Of a stretch of 64,000 bases of DNA, positions 42,110 through 52,334 are shown in pieces. Under the pieces are notes generated by a model, which did no database searches, was not told the origin of the DNA, and was given only the letters and a program-made list of their open reading frames with translations. The DNA lies in contig NW_025335440.1 in NCBI RefSeq assembly GCF_004798865.1, positions 682,001 to 746,000 on the forward strand, written 5' to 3'. The position numbers were made by a program, and so were the translations under genes. This DNA comes from Varanus komodoensis. Its lineage: Eukaryota > Chordata > Lepidosauria > Squamata > Varanidae. The stretch's first letter is position 1; the number at the start of each line of letters is the position of its first letter.

Positions 42110-43115
42110 TCTCCTGGTTGCTCAAGAACAAAACTGAGAAAAGCCACCACGGTCTGTTGGCGACTCATGCAGAGAGGCAGCGGGTGGACAGTACACCCGG
42201 TCTCATCCAGCGCAGAGACATGGTGATGGGGAAGAGGCAAGGCCAAGACAGGGCCCAATTCACCCGCACATCAGGCCTGCCGCCTCCGCTGGGGGAGTCA
42301 CACGTCCGTGTTCCAAATTAACCATTTCCTGTGGCGCATTGGCAGTTCTCTGCATCTAATTTGTTAGGGGGAAACCGCCCCGCTGGCCTGTTCTCTCCAA
42401 GTCAAGCACCAGCCTGGGCAAATATGGAGCTGCTGTGCCCGGGGGCGTGGGTGAACGCGTGGGTGTCACTCCCCCAAATGGGTTCGTTTCTAGCCCGCCT
42501 CCCCCTCCCCTGTGCACCAAGACTCAGTCCTTTTATTAGATTGAATCGATTTCCTTTGAGCAATGGGGATGGAGCTGGGTTTTATTTAAGGGCAATTAGG
42601 CAGGAGGGAAGAGGCGGTCTTCGCCTGAAGAAGCAGCTGCTGTCAGTTCTTATGGGGCTGCAGAGGGCCAAAGCGGAGGTGACACAGAAGCACTGCAACA
42701 TTTCTATTTTCTCCTAAAAGCAGCTGTGCGGAAGCGTGCGCCTGCTGATTTCTCCAGAAGCAGTGGTGCTTGCATGGGGGTATCCCTTTGCACCCAGTGC
42801 CAGTCCTAAATTAACCTCCTTCTCCCCACAAAACTGCTCTGAGCAGCCCAGTGGAAGGCTTATGGCAGGCACCGATACGTCCCCTGTTCCGCCACCACCC
42901 TCTTTCTCAGAGTCTGATTGGATCTAGAGGGCTGCCATGCCCTGCACTCTCACAATTATTATCCTCCCATCTGAGTAGTACATGAAATATTTCCCTACAA
43001 CTGTTTCTCTTTGGGAGAACCTGTCTCTGTGACCTGTATCTCAGTGTCTGCTGGCCCACACTCAGGGGAGGCTGGTGTCTTCTCTGCCAGCTCGCCTCCT
43101 GAGCTTGTAGGGGCT
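42110..43115. other. Unique sequence, no gene seen
   Basis: Mixed unique DNA. 'gatcgatt'-like AT-richer sequence lies near 42,535-42,600, with no clear motif cluster. Open frames are at most 128 codons. Confidence 0.4.
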
Positions 43116-43119
43116 CCCC

Positions 43120-44199
43120 ATGGGATCGAACCTATTTGTGGGGTGCGCTGCATCACCATGCACCACTCCTGTGAAGCTCAGCGTCAAAGCTGCCGTGGAC
43201 CATCGGCTTCCCCTGCCCCCTGCCCCCGTCTGTGGGACTGTCTTTCCTCCGGATACTGAGAGAACCACCTCTGGTTGTGAGGACAGCGTGGCTGACGCGT
43301 GCGAGGGAGCTGCTCTCCGCTCGCGCCCGCTCGCCCTGGCTGTCTGTTCTGACCAGGCTTCTGCGGCAGCAGGGAGGCCTTTCGCTTTCCCAGCTGGGCT
43401 GCAGCAGGTCCTTCGGCCATTCGCTGCACGAGGTTTGCCCCGCCTGTTGATTGCCCCGGCCAGAATACTGCATTCTCCGGGAGCAATGTGTGCACGTACC
43501 GGGCGGGGAGGTCATTCCGATGGCTTCTTCTTGCTCAGGAAAGACATCCCTGATAAGAGGCCAGGATGGCCTCCTGATACACTCCAGGCTGCCCTGCAGA
43601 GCCCCGTGGTCAAGGCGCCTCCCTTCAGCCCAGACTCAGGAAGACAGAGAAATGAAAGGCACGTTGGACTTTCCTCCCTGAAGTCCAGAGATAGGCTTGC
43701 CCAAACCCTTAGAGCACATCTGGGCGCTTTGAAATTGTGTGGTCCTTCATGTGGAGAAAGTTCAGTGAGAAAGCAAAACAACACAGTCATGTGTCCAGGT
43801 AGAAAAAGGAGTTTATTTTGGAAACAAAAGAGAAATGAGGGAAAATCTGGGAAGGCGATAAACACAAACATGGAGAAGGGAAGAAGGGACTTTACCTACT
43901 TGAGCAGAGCCTTGGGCCCAAATCACAAGCTGGATTTGTTGCACCGGGGAGAGCAAGCGCAATTGGCGGCCGGTCAGCTGGTGCGCAGGAGACGTCCTCA
44001 AAGGACTCAGGGGATCAGGACTCGGCAGAAGCCAGCTCCTTTGCAGGGACTGGTGGGCAGTGTGTCCAAAGCCATGGAAGCTCCCGTTGTGCCTAGCCGT
44101 GAAATTTGCCCAGCCGATCAGCAAATTGCCCACTGGCTGGACCTACCTTCCTTATGCTGGAAACTGACAGCTCAAAGGCCCAGGGGAGGTTGGAACTAA
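43120..44199 (+). other. Longest open frame in the window (359 codons), probably accidental
   Basis: An open frame runs from an ATG at 43,120 to a stop at 44,199. The product has no recognisable domain, signal peptide or membrane segment. Its composition drifts from Ala/Pro/Cys-rich to Lys/Asn/Arg-rich in the middle as the DNA changes from GC-rich to A-rich. That drift is typical of a chance frame and not of a protein. No splice signals or initiation context were convincing. It is listed because its length is unusual for DNA of this composition. Confidence 0.15.
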
Positions 44200-44840
44200 G
44201 GATGTGCCAAGCTCTGCAGAGTGCGTCCCTCTAGCACCCTTTGTGGAGTTCCTCTCATGCTCGGCCCTGCTTGGGAAGACAGCTAGCTGAGCCACGGGGA
44301 GGTCTGCCATGGCCTGTGGGAAGCGGGCTGCGTGGCTGGCAACCTCCTTCCTTCTCATGCAGCAGCAGCATGCGGGCTGTTGGTGCTGCCGTGGCCCAGG
44401 GCTGGATTCCTGCTGAGCATTGCTTGTGTGAACGCTGGCCACATGCCCCGGGAGCCAGGATTCATGGCTGTGTCAAAGAGGACGGGATTCTAGGGGGGTG
44501 AGCCGAGGGATCTGACAGGTTCCGCCCCCAAAATGGTTTCCCCACACATCCCCAGCTGGAGCCAGTCTGAAAGCTCAAAGAGGAGCCCAGACGGCCGGGC
44601 TGAGCCTGGTGGCCGCCCGCTGATCCCCGTTCAGCCCCAGGTCCCTGCAAGCATCACAGCTGGGCCACCTGCGGGGCCCCTCCATCTCCTGCCGCTGGGT
44701 CTGCTCTCTGCTCTCTGCCCCGCAAGCCCCCGCCTCACCCCGCCCAGCTTCCTTTTGCAGCGCAGGCACATCTTGAGGACCGTGGGATGATGGAAAATGT
44801 GGGCGCCAGGAGGGGATGTGGAGGGGACACGCAGCTGACA
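44200..44840. other. Unique GC-rich sequence, no gene seen
   Basis: No repeat, exon or RNA gene was recognised. Open frames are below 100 codons. Confidence 0.45.
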
Positions 44841-44844
44841 GGTT

Positions 44845-45005
44845 CTTTTTATCATCCCCATTAAATGACTGTTTCGCTAACTGATGTTTAATTATCTCTC
44901 AGAGGCTTGTTAATGGGATCTCAGTGGCCTTTGGTTGCTTGCCATTCAAAGGCGTCCAAATGCGCGTCGCGTCAGATTGTTATTGCTCTTGAGCAAGGTA
45001 TGGAA
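44845..45005. other. AT-rich island with inverted TCF/LEF-like pair
   Basis: 'ccccattaaatgactg', 'gatgtttaattatctc' and 'cttgttaatggg' supply homeodomain cores. A perfect 7-bp inverted pair GCCTTTG (44,927-44,933) and CAAAGGC (44,947-44,953) contains the core of TCF/LEF or SOX sites on both strands. It is non-repetitive and non-coding. This is a candidate enhancer, inferred. Confidence 0.4.
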
Positions 45006-45009
45006 AGCA

Positions 45010-46095
45010 GCTGCCTGCCTTTGCCGCCGCCGCCAGGATGGCCGTTTGCACCAGCCTGGCTGTAGCTGGCAATTATCCGGGGGGAGAGGAGGCCTTTGCC
45101 AGATCGGAACAGCTTCACTGTGGGCCTGCACAGGGAAGCAGCGCCGTGCAAAGTGGGGACCCATCCGTGAAAAGGCCTCCCTCCAGCATGGGCAAGGCGA
45201 AGGCGGCGCACCAGCGCCCCGCTGAGGTTTCTCTTTGCCTACCCAGGATCGCTGGACCCTTTCCTATGCCCCCTGGAGTCTTTCTCTGCCTGCTCTGCAG
45301 CAGCCATCGCCACCCTCGAGCCCTCCAGTTGGGTGGAAAGGCAGCCCCCATCATCCCGCAACCAGGAGGTGATAGGAGTCGCAGTCCAGAGCCTCTGGAG
45401 GGTATGTCAGCTTCCTTCCACTGGTCCATGCAACTTCTTCGTGGGGGCAGAAGGATGCTGTTGGCTCCCCATGGCCACAGATCAGACCGACCGGCCAGAA
45501 GGGGGGCTCCCACACTCTTTTCCTCACTGGATCTGCCCCCCTGGGCTTGGGTGACCCAGCTGTCACTGACTAAGGGAAGCCATGGATGCGCTGCAAGAGT
45601 CTGAGGCCCCCATGGGTCCCCTGGCGTATTGCAAGGTTATGGGGAAAGGCAGGTTGCAGCTTAGGGTTGCGAAGCGGCTCTGTGGAATCTCCCTGTAGCC
45701 CTGGCAGGCTTCCTCTCGCGCCTGGCCCTGTCTTAGAAAGTGAGCCGAGCGGAGAGGAAGTGTGGAAGTGCTTGCAGAACCAAGTGTGTAACCAGCAATC
45801 TTGTTCTGTCTCATGTGCAGCCCAAGCAAAGGCACGTGGCGTGGAAGAGGGCCTCCACTCGACTAGCCTTCATTCCTGGCAAGCACCGCATGGGCACCAG
45901 CTGCGCTCACCAGGAACTCGGAGCCGTGGCTGCAACGAAGCGAACTGGAGTCAGGGAGCCAATCCCAGGGCATCTGGCCAACTCTAGACCCCAGACAGAT
46001 TCCTTGATGGCAGCCACCCCAAGCATGCAAGGCGGGCAACTCCCCCGGGAAGCATGCTGGGGTCTCGCAACCATGTCCCCAGCCAGGGAAGCTCG
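45010..46095. other. Unique GC-rich sequence, no gene seen
   Basis: Open frames up to 188 codons (45,038-45,604, plus) overlap minus-strand frames of similar length. No recognisable domain, repeat or RNA was found. Confidence 0.45.
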
Positions 46096-46098
46096 CTT

Positions 46099-46165
46099 GT
46101 GTGAGAGTCTGTGGCTGGCCCCAAGTCCCCGGTGGCTCCGTGGCTGAGCGGGGACCGGAACCAGA
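46099..46165 (-). mobile_element. CORE-SINE fragment, reverse, 5' part
   Basis: 'gtgagagtctgtggctggcc', 'ggtggctccgtggctgagcg' and 'gggaccggaacc' match the head and CORE half of the MIR-like SINE on the minus strand. It is the same module as at 30,550-30,603. No tail is left. Confidence 0.7.
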
Positions 46166-46169
46166 GGTG

Positions 46170-46620
46170 GTTCGTGTGGTCCCATGGGGTGGCCGCGGCT
46201 CCCCAGCAAGGCCCACCCCAGCCAGGAGGCCTTGAGAAGTGGCAGAAGGCGTTGCACTCCCCTCCGCACGGGGCCCGTGCAGCTCTTAGCTCCTTTGTGA
46301 AGGATGCCCAGCTTGGGGAGGCAGGAGGCATGGGGTTTGGGAAAGCTGGGTTTGCTTTGTAGGGGGTCAACCTGGTGGTGATGCAGGGAGCCCCACATTC
46401 CATCAGGGGGCAGTACCGGGCAGGCACAGAGCCCCCTTCATCAAAGCCCCTTCGGATGCAGCAAAAGAGGAGAACACGGGAAGGCGGCAGCTGGCCTTTC
46501 CTCACCTTCCCTCTCGCTTCTTCTCTGAAGTTGCCTTTGCAACTGAAGCCCTGTCAAAATCGCTGTCTTCATGAGTTGGCGTCTCTCCTGGGGGACGCGC
46601 CACTCCCTTTGAAGAGGCTT
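46170..46620. other. Unique sequence, no gene seen
   Basis: GC-rich unique DNA with overlapping short open frames. Nothing was recognised. Confidence 0.4.
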
Positions 46621-46621
46621 C

Positions 46622-46712
46622 TCTGCTGATTTAACAGTAATTCTTTGTTTGCATTTTTACTGAGCTGCTCAGCCGAGGCTCTCCAAAGACGGTGCTGACA
46701 TTAATTAAGCCA
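46622..46712. other. Short AT-richer candidate element
   Basis: 'gatttaacagtaattctttg', 'tttgcatttttactgagctg' and 'ctgacattaattaagccacg' give POU-like and homeodomain-like words in about 90 bp between GC-rich flanks. Support is weak. Confidence 0.3.
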
Positions 46713-46714
46713 CG

Positions 46715-47260
46715 CTGGACCCCGCTCGGTGAGCCCTGGCGAGGCTGACGAGCACCAGGAGGCCAGCCGCCTCAAGGCTGCGCCAGGTGCCCCTTGCTCG
46801 CTGGTGATGTGGCGTGGAATCGGGGGCGGCAGCGGCAGCAGCTGTGGCTGCAGATGGCTCCTCCCATGGGCCACACGCCTCTCGGCACGTGTTACCCCTT
46901 CTGGGCCCGCAGCAAGGTGCCGATGGCGGTGCCAGAAACGGCCTCACCCTGGGTCTGGCCACCGGTTCATGTGGCCCTGGCAGCGCGAGCTCTAGGCTCT
47001 TGGCGTGGCGGTGGCTCCCGCATCCTCCCTCACGCTGGTGCCTTCCAGACGTGCTGTACGATAACTCTGATCATTCCTAGCTGGCGGTGAATAACGGCAG
47101 CTGCGGTGACCTGGGGAGCTCAGGGCAGTGAGGGCTGGCTTAGCCACATGCGTTCCCTTATTCTGCCAGAGTTTTGCAGTGCCCGCTCGCCCGCCTCTGG
47201 CCTCCCTGAAACCAAGTCCACGCCTTGTGCATCTCCACCATCTGGCTTCCAAGGCTGGCA
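46715..47260. other. Unique GC-rich sequence, no gene seen
   Basis: There is a GCAGCAGC/GGC-rich patch near 46,823-46,850. Overlapping open frames are below 100 codons. No feature was recognised. Confidence 0.4.
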
Positions 47261-47261
47261 T

Positions 47262-47395
47262 AAAGAAACATAGAAACAAAGCGAGTCAGAAGGGGTCTCC
47301 CGGGCCATCTAGTCTGACCCCGGCTCCAGCCAGATCCCCGAACGCCCCTGTTTGACGCCCCCATCTCTGCAATGGCTCCCCCATTCAACAGGCTT
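47262..47395 (-). mobile_element. CR1 LINE 3' end fragment, reverse
   Basis: 'aagaaacatagaaacaaagc' followed by 'cgggccatctagtctgaccc' is the reverse of the CR1 3' end (gggtcagactagatggcccg and a tail of tttctatgtttctt type). The rest is lost or diverged by about 47,395. Confidence 0.75.
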
Positions 47396-47399
47396 CAGA

Positions 47400-47930
47400 C
47401 CTCTGCGTGGTGGCGTGATATGAACGGGCACAACTATACATTACCAGTTCTCTTCCAGTGAGGCATCCCCTTTCTAGCGGAGTGGTGTAGTGGGGGTGTG
47501 CCGCTGCTTCCTCCAGGTGGAGGAAGAGGAGGAAGACTCCCAGGGCTCTTGACATCAGCCTCTGCCAAGGTGCGCCCTGTCGGCAGGTGCTGGGCCACTC
47601 CTCTCTCTGACGCAGGTCCCGGTGTGCGAGCAGCCTGAGTGTGATGGCTCCGCTCATGCCCAAGGGCATCAACTCATGTCTCCCAAGGCGTAGCTGCGGG
47701 ACTCAGAGCCGGTCCTGGGGCGAAACCCTGGCAGGGCCTGCCCCCGAGGCCGTTCTGTGTGCCTGTGCGGCTCACAGGGCCACGCTGTGCCCCTCATTTT
47801 TTCACGCAGGGATAATAAAGCTGCAGCAGAGGAGAGACGGAGTCGGGAAAGTGGCGGTTCGCCTTGTGTCGGCCGTGGGACGTGCCTGCCAGACTGTTCA
47901 CTGCCAGGGCGTAATTGTCGGAGAAACGCT
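47400..47930. other. Unique sequence, no gene seen
   Basis: Mixed GC-rich unique DNA. Short open frames on both strands have no domain. Confidence 0.4.
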
Positions 47931-47934
47931 TGAA

Positions 47935-48092
47935 ATCTCCACTTAATAAGCCAGCGATCTGCCAAAGTAATTAGTATTTACACGTTCGCCTGGTGCATTC
48001 CATGAATAGTTAATGGGCCGGGTGCCCGTCAAGAGACCCCCTTGGAGCCTCTGCAATGCTGACACAAACACATGAATATTCATGCCCAGGGA
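47935..48092. other. Candidate conserved element with 14-bp POU-like palindrome
   Basis: 'ccacttaataagccagcg', 'caaagtaattagtatttac' and 'gaatagttaatgggcc' precede a perfect 14-bp palindrome, CATGAATATTCATG, at 48,071-48,084. The palindrome resembles the MORE-type sites bound by POU-domain dimers. The block is non-repetitive and non-coding. Confidence 0.45.
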
Positions 48093-48094
48093 GC

Positions 48095-49480
48095 CGGGCG
48101 CTTCGGAGGAGGAGAAGATTGACAGGTGTCAGTCTCTTTCCACTGGGGCAAAGGGTTTGGAAAACCGGATCTTGCTCATGGTGGGGTCAGCCTGGAGCGA
48201 CTGCCATACAATCCGCAACCTGCTGTGGGAGTGTGGATGGAGGTGACGGAGGGTGTCCACTGGTGCACAACCCCAGCTGGAATGGGCCAGTCCTCAGCCT
48301 CACCACCTACTTCTGCTGCAGCGCTGAGCCTGAACCCCGATCCTGGGCAAATTGCAGGACTGATGAATGTGGCTGGGCATCCTGAGCAAAACTGAAATGA
48401 TGCTGGGGCAGAGGGCTGGTTCCACTGCTGACGCGGAGGGCGGGGGGCACGGCAGGCCAGCTGGCCTTGCTTGGATGCAATTAATAATCTGCAGACCAGG
48501 GAGCATTTGAGCATATGCAGAGTGCTTGGTCTCTCACTGTTGGTAGTTACTTAAAAAATCTGGAGGTTAAGTGCAGTTGCCCTCTGGCTGAAGTTATGCC
48601 CGTTGCCTTCTGTTCCGAAGCAGGCAAAGAACCACCTCCGGGAGGCCACCTCCAAGACGAAACCCTTCAGCTTCGGCATCTTAAAAGTCTCGTAGAGAAC
48701 TAAAAGGACTCTACTCTGGGGAAAGTGACAGTGTGTAAGGCCTCTGTGGGGGATCCAGATCCACATCTGCCCTTTCTGGAGCCTTTTCTGCTGTTTCCAG
48801 TGAAAGTTTGAAGTCTGACCGCATCTTGAAAATGGATGTGAAATTGCAGGTTCCCAGGAGGCAGCTCCTGTGTTGCACCAAGGCCTGCCCACGTGCCCCA
48901 TGCTGGGGCAAAGCATGGAGGCCACTCCCTCTTGCCCCTGAGAACAGCTTGCCGGGACATCCTTAGTGTCACATGCTCCCCCCCTTCCTCCGGAGTGGGA
49001 ATCGCGGTCCATGGACTTCCTTGCTCTATTTTCATTGGAAAGTTAAAGTACGCACAGGATGTAGAGAATGGATTGTTTCTGGATTTGAGGGGCCGATCCT
49101 GCTCCCTCCTCTGGGAGTAGGCAGGTGAGAAGTGTCAAGGGATTGGGTCCATCGGTGGCACAGCCATGGAGTGGGTGGTGGATACCGTGGCCTTCTTCAG
49201 CTCTGAGTTGTCCTGACTTTTGAGAGAGGCATTTGGCCTCAAAATCTAAAGCATTTCAAAAGATGAAACATCGCCGCATCCCAACGTGTGGCGAAACGGG
49301 AAGCGCTAGTGGCATGCTGGGCGGCGCTACGCTGGTCCAGCGTGTGCAGAGATGTCCTTCCCGGTGCGTCATGCGGGCAGAAGGAAAGTTTCCAGAGCAT
49401 CTTGTCCTTGTGCACAGCCTGGATTTCCCCTGCCAGGCTGTGCGGTCCTCGCAGCCACTCGCTGGTGCCCTGCCCCCGCA
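48095..49480. other. Unique sequence, no gene seen
   Basis: About 1.4 kb of mixed unique DNA. Open frames of at most 153 codons overlap on both strands. No repeat or exon was recognised. Confidence 0.4.
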
Positions 49481-49484
49481 GCCT

Positions 49485-49622
49485 GCCGTGACTTATTTAA
49501 GCTGGATCGATACTGTTGTGAGGAACGAGAGGTGTATTGATCCTCAAGAGTAATTCCCCCCCCCCATAGAATACAGCCAATTAAGTCCGTCTAATTAAAA
49601 CAAATGGCTTAGTATGTTTCAC
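49485..49622. other. AT-richer island with TAATTAA motifs, candidate conserved element
   Basis: 'gacttatttaagctgg', 'gaggtgtattgatcctc', 'aagagtaattcccc', 'cagccaattaagtccg' and 'gtctaattaaaacaaatgg' cluster in about 130 bp, interrupted by a C-run near 49,555. Homeodomain-type words dominate. The function is inferred. Confidence 0.35.
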
Positions 49623-49944
49623 TCTGTACTGCTCCCCTGTGAGCAGAAGTGACACCACGAAGATGACAGAGGGCTATTCGGGACTGCACGGAAGTAGCAC
49701 GCTGCCTGTCGGAGGCGTGGAGCTGATGCTGTTGCCTGTTGATGCTTGCACGTCCTGACCTGTTCGTGGATGCATTGTTTTCTCTTGAGTCCAGGGCTTC
49801 ATCTGATTTAGGATTCATCAAGGCTTATCCCTGAAACTCTCTAAACCAACTCTGAACTTTTGGGGATCCCGGGCAGCATGGCAGGAGGGCCCCACAAGAA
49901 ATGTTGTGTTGAATCTCAGTTGTGCCGGAACCCTTTTGGCGGGG

Positions 49945-49976
49945 TCCCTTCCCTTCCCTTCCCTTCCCTTCCCCTT
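49945..49976 (+). repeat. (CCCTT)n pentanucleotide repeat
   Basis: About six CCCTT units ending in a CCCCTTTT stretch. Confidence 0.9.
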
Positions 49977-49977
49977 T

Positions 49978-50435
49978 TCTGCCTATTCACTTCCCTTTGT
50001 GGCCCCTCCTGGCTGCAGCTTCAGTGCCATTTGGAAAGCAGTCTTCTTTCTGGCTGCTGCAAGAGCCCAAGCAACCAGGGGCCACGCACAGCATGGGTAG
50101 GGCCATGGCACAGTGTAGCCAGCAGGAGTTGCACTGCCCTGGTTGCGGATGACGGGGAGAGGCATGACGACGGCCCACGGCTGGAGGAACTGGCCCAACC
50201 CTCCATGGCCCCTGTCCAGCCAAGGGTGGCTTCAGCATCACTTGCAAGATGGCTTCCTTCCAGGAGCTTCACTTACAGGCAGCGTTGTGCAAACAGAGAG
50301 AAAGCCACTCATCAACAGTTTGTAGACTTCCAGGTGACTTTTGCCTCGCCATCCATCCATGTGCAGACTCCAAAATTGTGCAAATGCATGTGCACATATT
50401 TGCACAAACTTGAGATCCTGAATATGTGCAAGTTC
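49978..50435. other. Unique sequence, no gene seen
   Basis: The segment spans a simple repeat to the 3' end of the large CR1 copy. It contains 'tgtgcaaatgcatgtgcac', which holds an octamer-like word. The open frame of 194 codons at 49,860-50,444 has no domain. Confidence 0.4.
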
Positions 50436-50439
50436 AGCA

Positions 50440-51602
50440 CATAAGAGTACAAGAAAAGCCATGCTGGATCAGACCAAAGGTCCGTCTAGTGCAGCACTCT
50501 GTACATATGCTGGCAAACCAGCTGCCCACGGGATCCCTCAGGCTGGATGGGTACAAGACCTCCACCTGCCCAATTTCCTCGGCAAGTGGTGTACGCAGGC
50601 ATGGCAGACCTGGTGAAGGAGGAAGCACGTGGCCAGCAAGGCTAGGAGCCCTGGCTAGCCTCCTCCCTCATGAATCTATCCAATCCCCTTCTAGCACTGT
50701 CCATGTTGGTGGCCCTCGCCACTCCCCGCGGCAGCAGACGTGCCAGCTTAACTGTATGCTGTGAGAAGAAATGTTTCCTTTGATCTGTCCTAAACATCCC
50801 ACCAATCTGCCTGATGGGATGACCCTGAGTTTGAGTGTTATGGGAGAGGGAGAAGAATGCCTCCTTCTCTACTTTCTCCAGTCCATGCATTATTTTAGAC
50901 ACTTCTATCCTGTCTCCCCGACTCGCCTGTTTTCTAAGCCAAACAGTCCCATTCGTCATCACCTCTCCTCGCTGGGGACCTGCTCCAGCCCCTGCTCATT
51001 TCCATTGCCCTTCTCTGGACTTTCTGCAGCTCCTGAAATGCCCTTTTTCAGGTAATGCAGCCGTAATTGAAATACAATCTTCCAGGTGCAGTTGCACCAA
51101 GGACTTGTGCAAGGGGAACAAGATTTTGGCAGTGCTGCTGTCTGTTCCATCCCTAATTGTGCCCCGCATGGAGTTTGCCTCCTTCACAGCAGCTGCATGT
51201 TGGACGGACATATTCCCTGCGCTGCCCACTGCAACCCCGAGATCCTGTCCTGCTCAGTCACAGCTAGTGTGGATCCCGTTAGCATATGCCTGAAGTTAGG
51301 ATTTTCATTCCCACATGCATTACTTTCCACTTGCTTACATTGAACTGCTTTTGGCATTTTGATGTTTAGTCTCTCAGCTTGGAGAGATCCCTGTGGAGCT
51401 TTGGTTTTAAGCATCCTAATATTTTGGTGTCAACACCAAACCTGGCCACTTCACTACTGTTTAAATTCCAGATTGTTTATGAATAGGTGAAGAAGCGTTG
51501 GTCCCAATACAGATCCCTGTGGGACTCCACTGGTGCCATCTCTCCATTTTGTGAAATGTCCATTTATTCCTACCTTTTGCCTTCTGTTCTTTAACCAGCT
51601 AG
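50440..51602 (-). mobile_element. CR1 LINE, ORF2 C-terminal half and 3' UTR, reverse
   Basis: This is the longest LINE copy in the window. Reading the minus strand from 51,602 leftward, the reverse-transcriptase block SGVPQGSVLGP (51,500-51,532) follows KNRRQKVGINGHF. Then come NPNFRHMLTGSTLAVTEQD, VQHAAAVKEANSMRGTIRDG, ILFPLHKSLVQLHLEDC, and near the end MHGLEKVEKE, FSLSHNTQTQGHP, GGMFRTDQRKHFF and GLDRFMREE. These are in the order of CR1 ORF2. The 3' UTR ends near 'gccatgctggatcagacc' (50,459-50,476). The blocks sit in different frames and are separated by stops, so the copy is dead and 5'-truncated within the reverse transcriptase. The N-terminal part of ORF2, including the endonuclease, is missing. 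Confidence 0.88.
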
Positions 51603-51610
51603 TTAAAGAA

Positions 51611-51611
51611 C

Positions 51612-51656
<45 letters not shown>
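51611..51656. repeat. (ATA)n trinucleotide repeat
   Basis: About 15 ATA/AAT units adjoin the truncated 5' end of the CR1 copy. It may mark the tail of another retroposon, but no body is recognisable beside it. Confidence 0.95.
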
Positions 51657-51659
51657 GGC

Positions 51660-52125
51660 CCCTGCTTTTATTCCAGGACTGCTTAGTTGGCTAAAAATTG
51701 GCTAAAAATGTCAAGTTTCGCCTGCCATGCACATTGTCATGCCCTACTCTGTGGGGAATGTACACATTTTTTATTGGCGCTTTTATTTTGGATATTTTCT
51801 GTGGCTAAATTGGCAAGCAATATGCAAAAGGGAACAGGTGCCAGGAGCTGCATGGCTGTCTTGCGGCAGTGGCAGAGCCGCCGCTTGCCTGCCCAGCCCG
51901 GCTAGGAGCGTCGGCCGAGCTTCACTGGGAACTGGGTGGCAAGCGCAACCTGCCTGCTCCCGGGCTTCTGAAATGCAGCCTCTCCCTCCAGGCATATTCC
52001 GGAACTTCTGTGGCAGAAAACACAGGGAGGCACCGAGGTACGCATGCTTGTTTAAAACATTTGGCGAGTTTCAGCAGGCATTTTCCATAATCCGATTTGC
52101 ACCATCTTCCTGCTAGGTTCCCCAC
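51660..52125. other. Unique sequence, no gene seen
   Basis: Mixed unique DNA, AT-richer at the left. The open frame of 129 codons (51,727-52,116, plus) has no domain. Confidence 0.4.
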
Positions 52126-52127
52126 CA

Positions 52128-52330
52128 CGCTAGCAATGGCTCGCCAATTAAATATCCATCAGCAGCGAGGAAAACAAACTTGTGGATCCCCTAATGCACC
52201 ACATTAAAAAGTTAATAATACCATCCAGCACCTGCGGCAGCTCTGCGAGTGAGGAGCAACCGCGATGTAATCCAGCAAACAGAGGAGTCATGTAATTAAC
52301 ATTCGCAAAATGACCGAGATGCGGTTGTTC
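52128..52330. other. Candidate conserved non-coding element
   Basis: 'ctcgccaattaaatatcc', 'cccctaatgcaccacatt', 'aaaaagttaataatacc', 'cagcacctgcggcagctctg' (E-box-like) and 'gtcatgtaattaacattcg' form a block of about 200 bp of non-repetitive, motif-rich DNA. It is one of the better enhancer candidates by eye. Conservation is untested. Confidence 0.45.
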
Positions 52331-52334
52331 AGTG

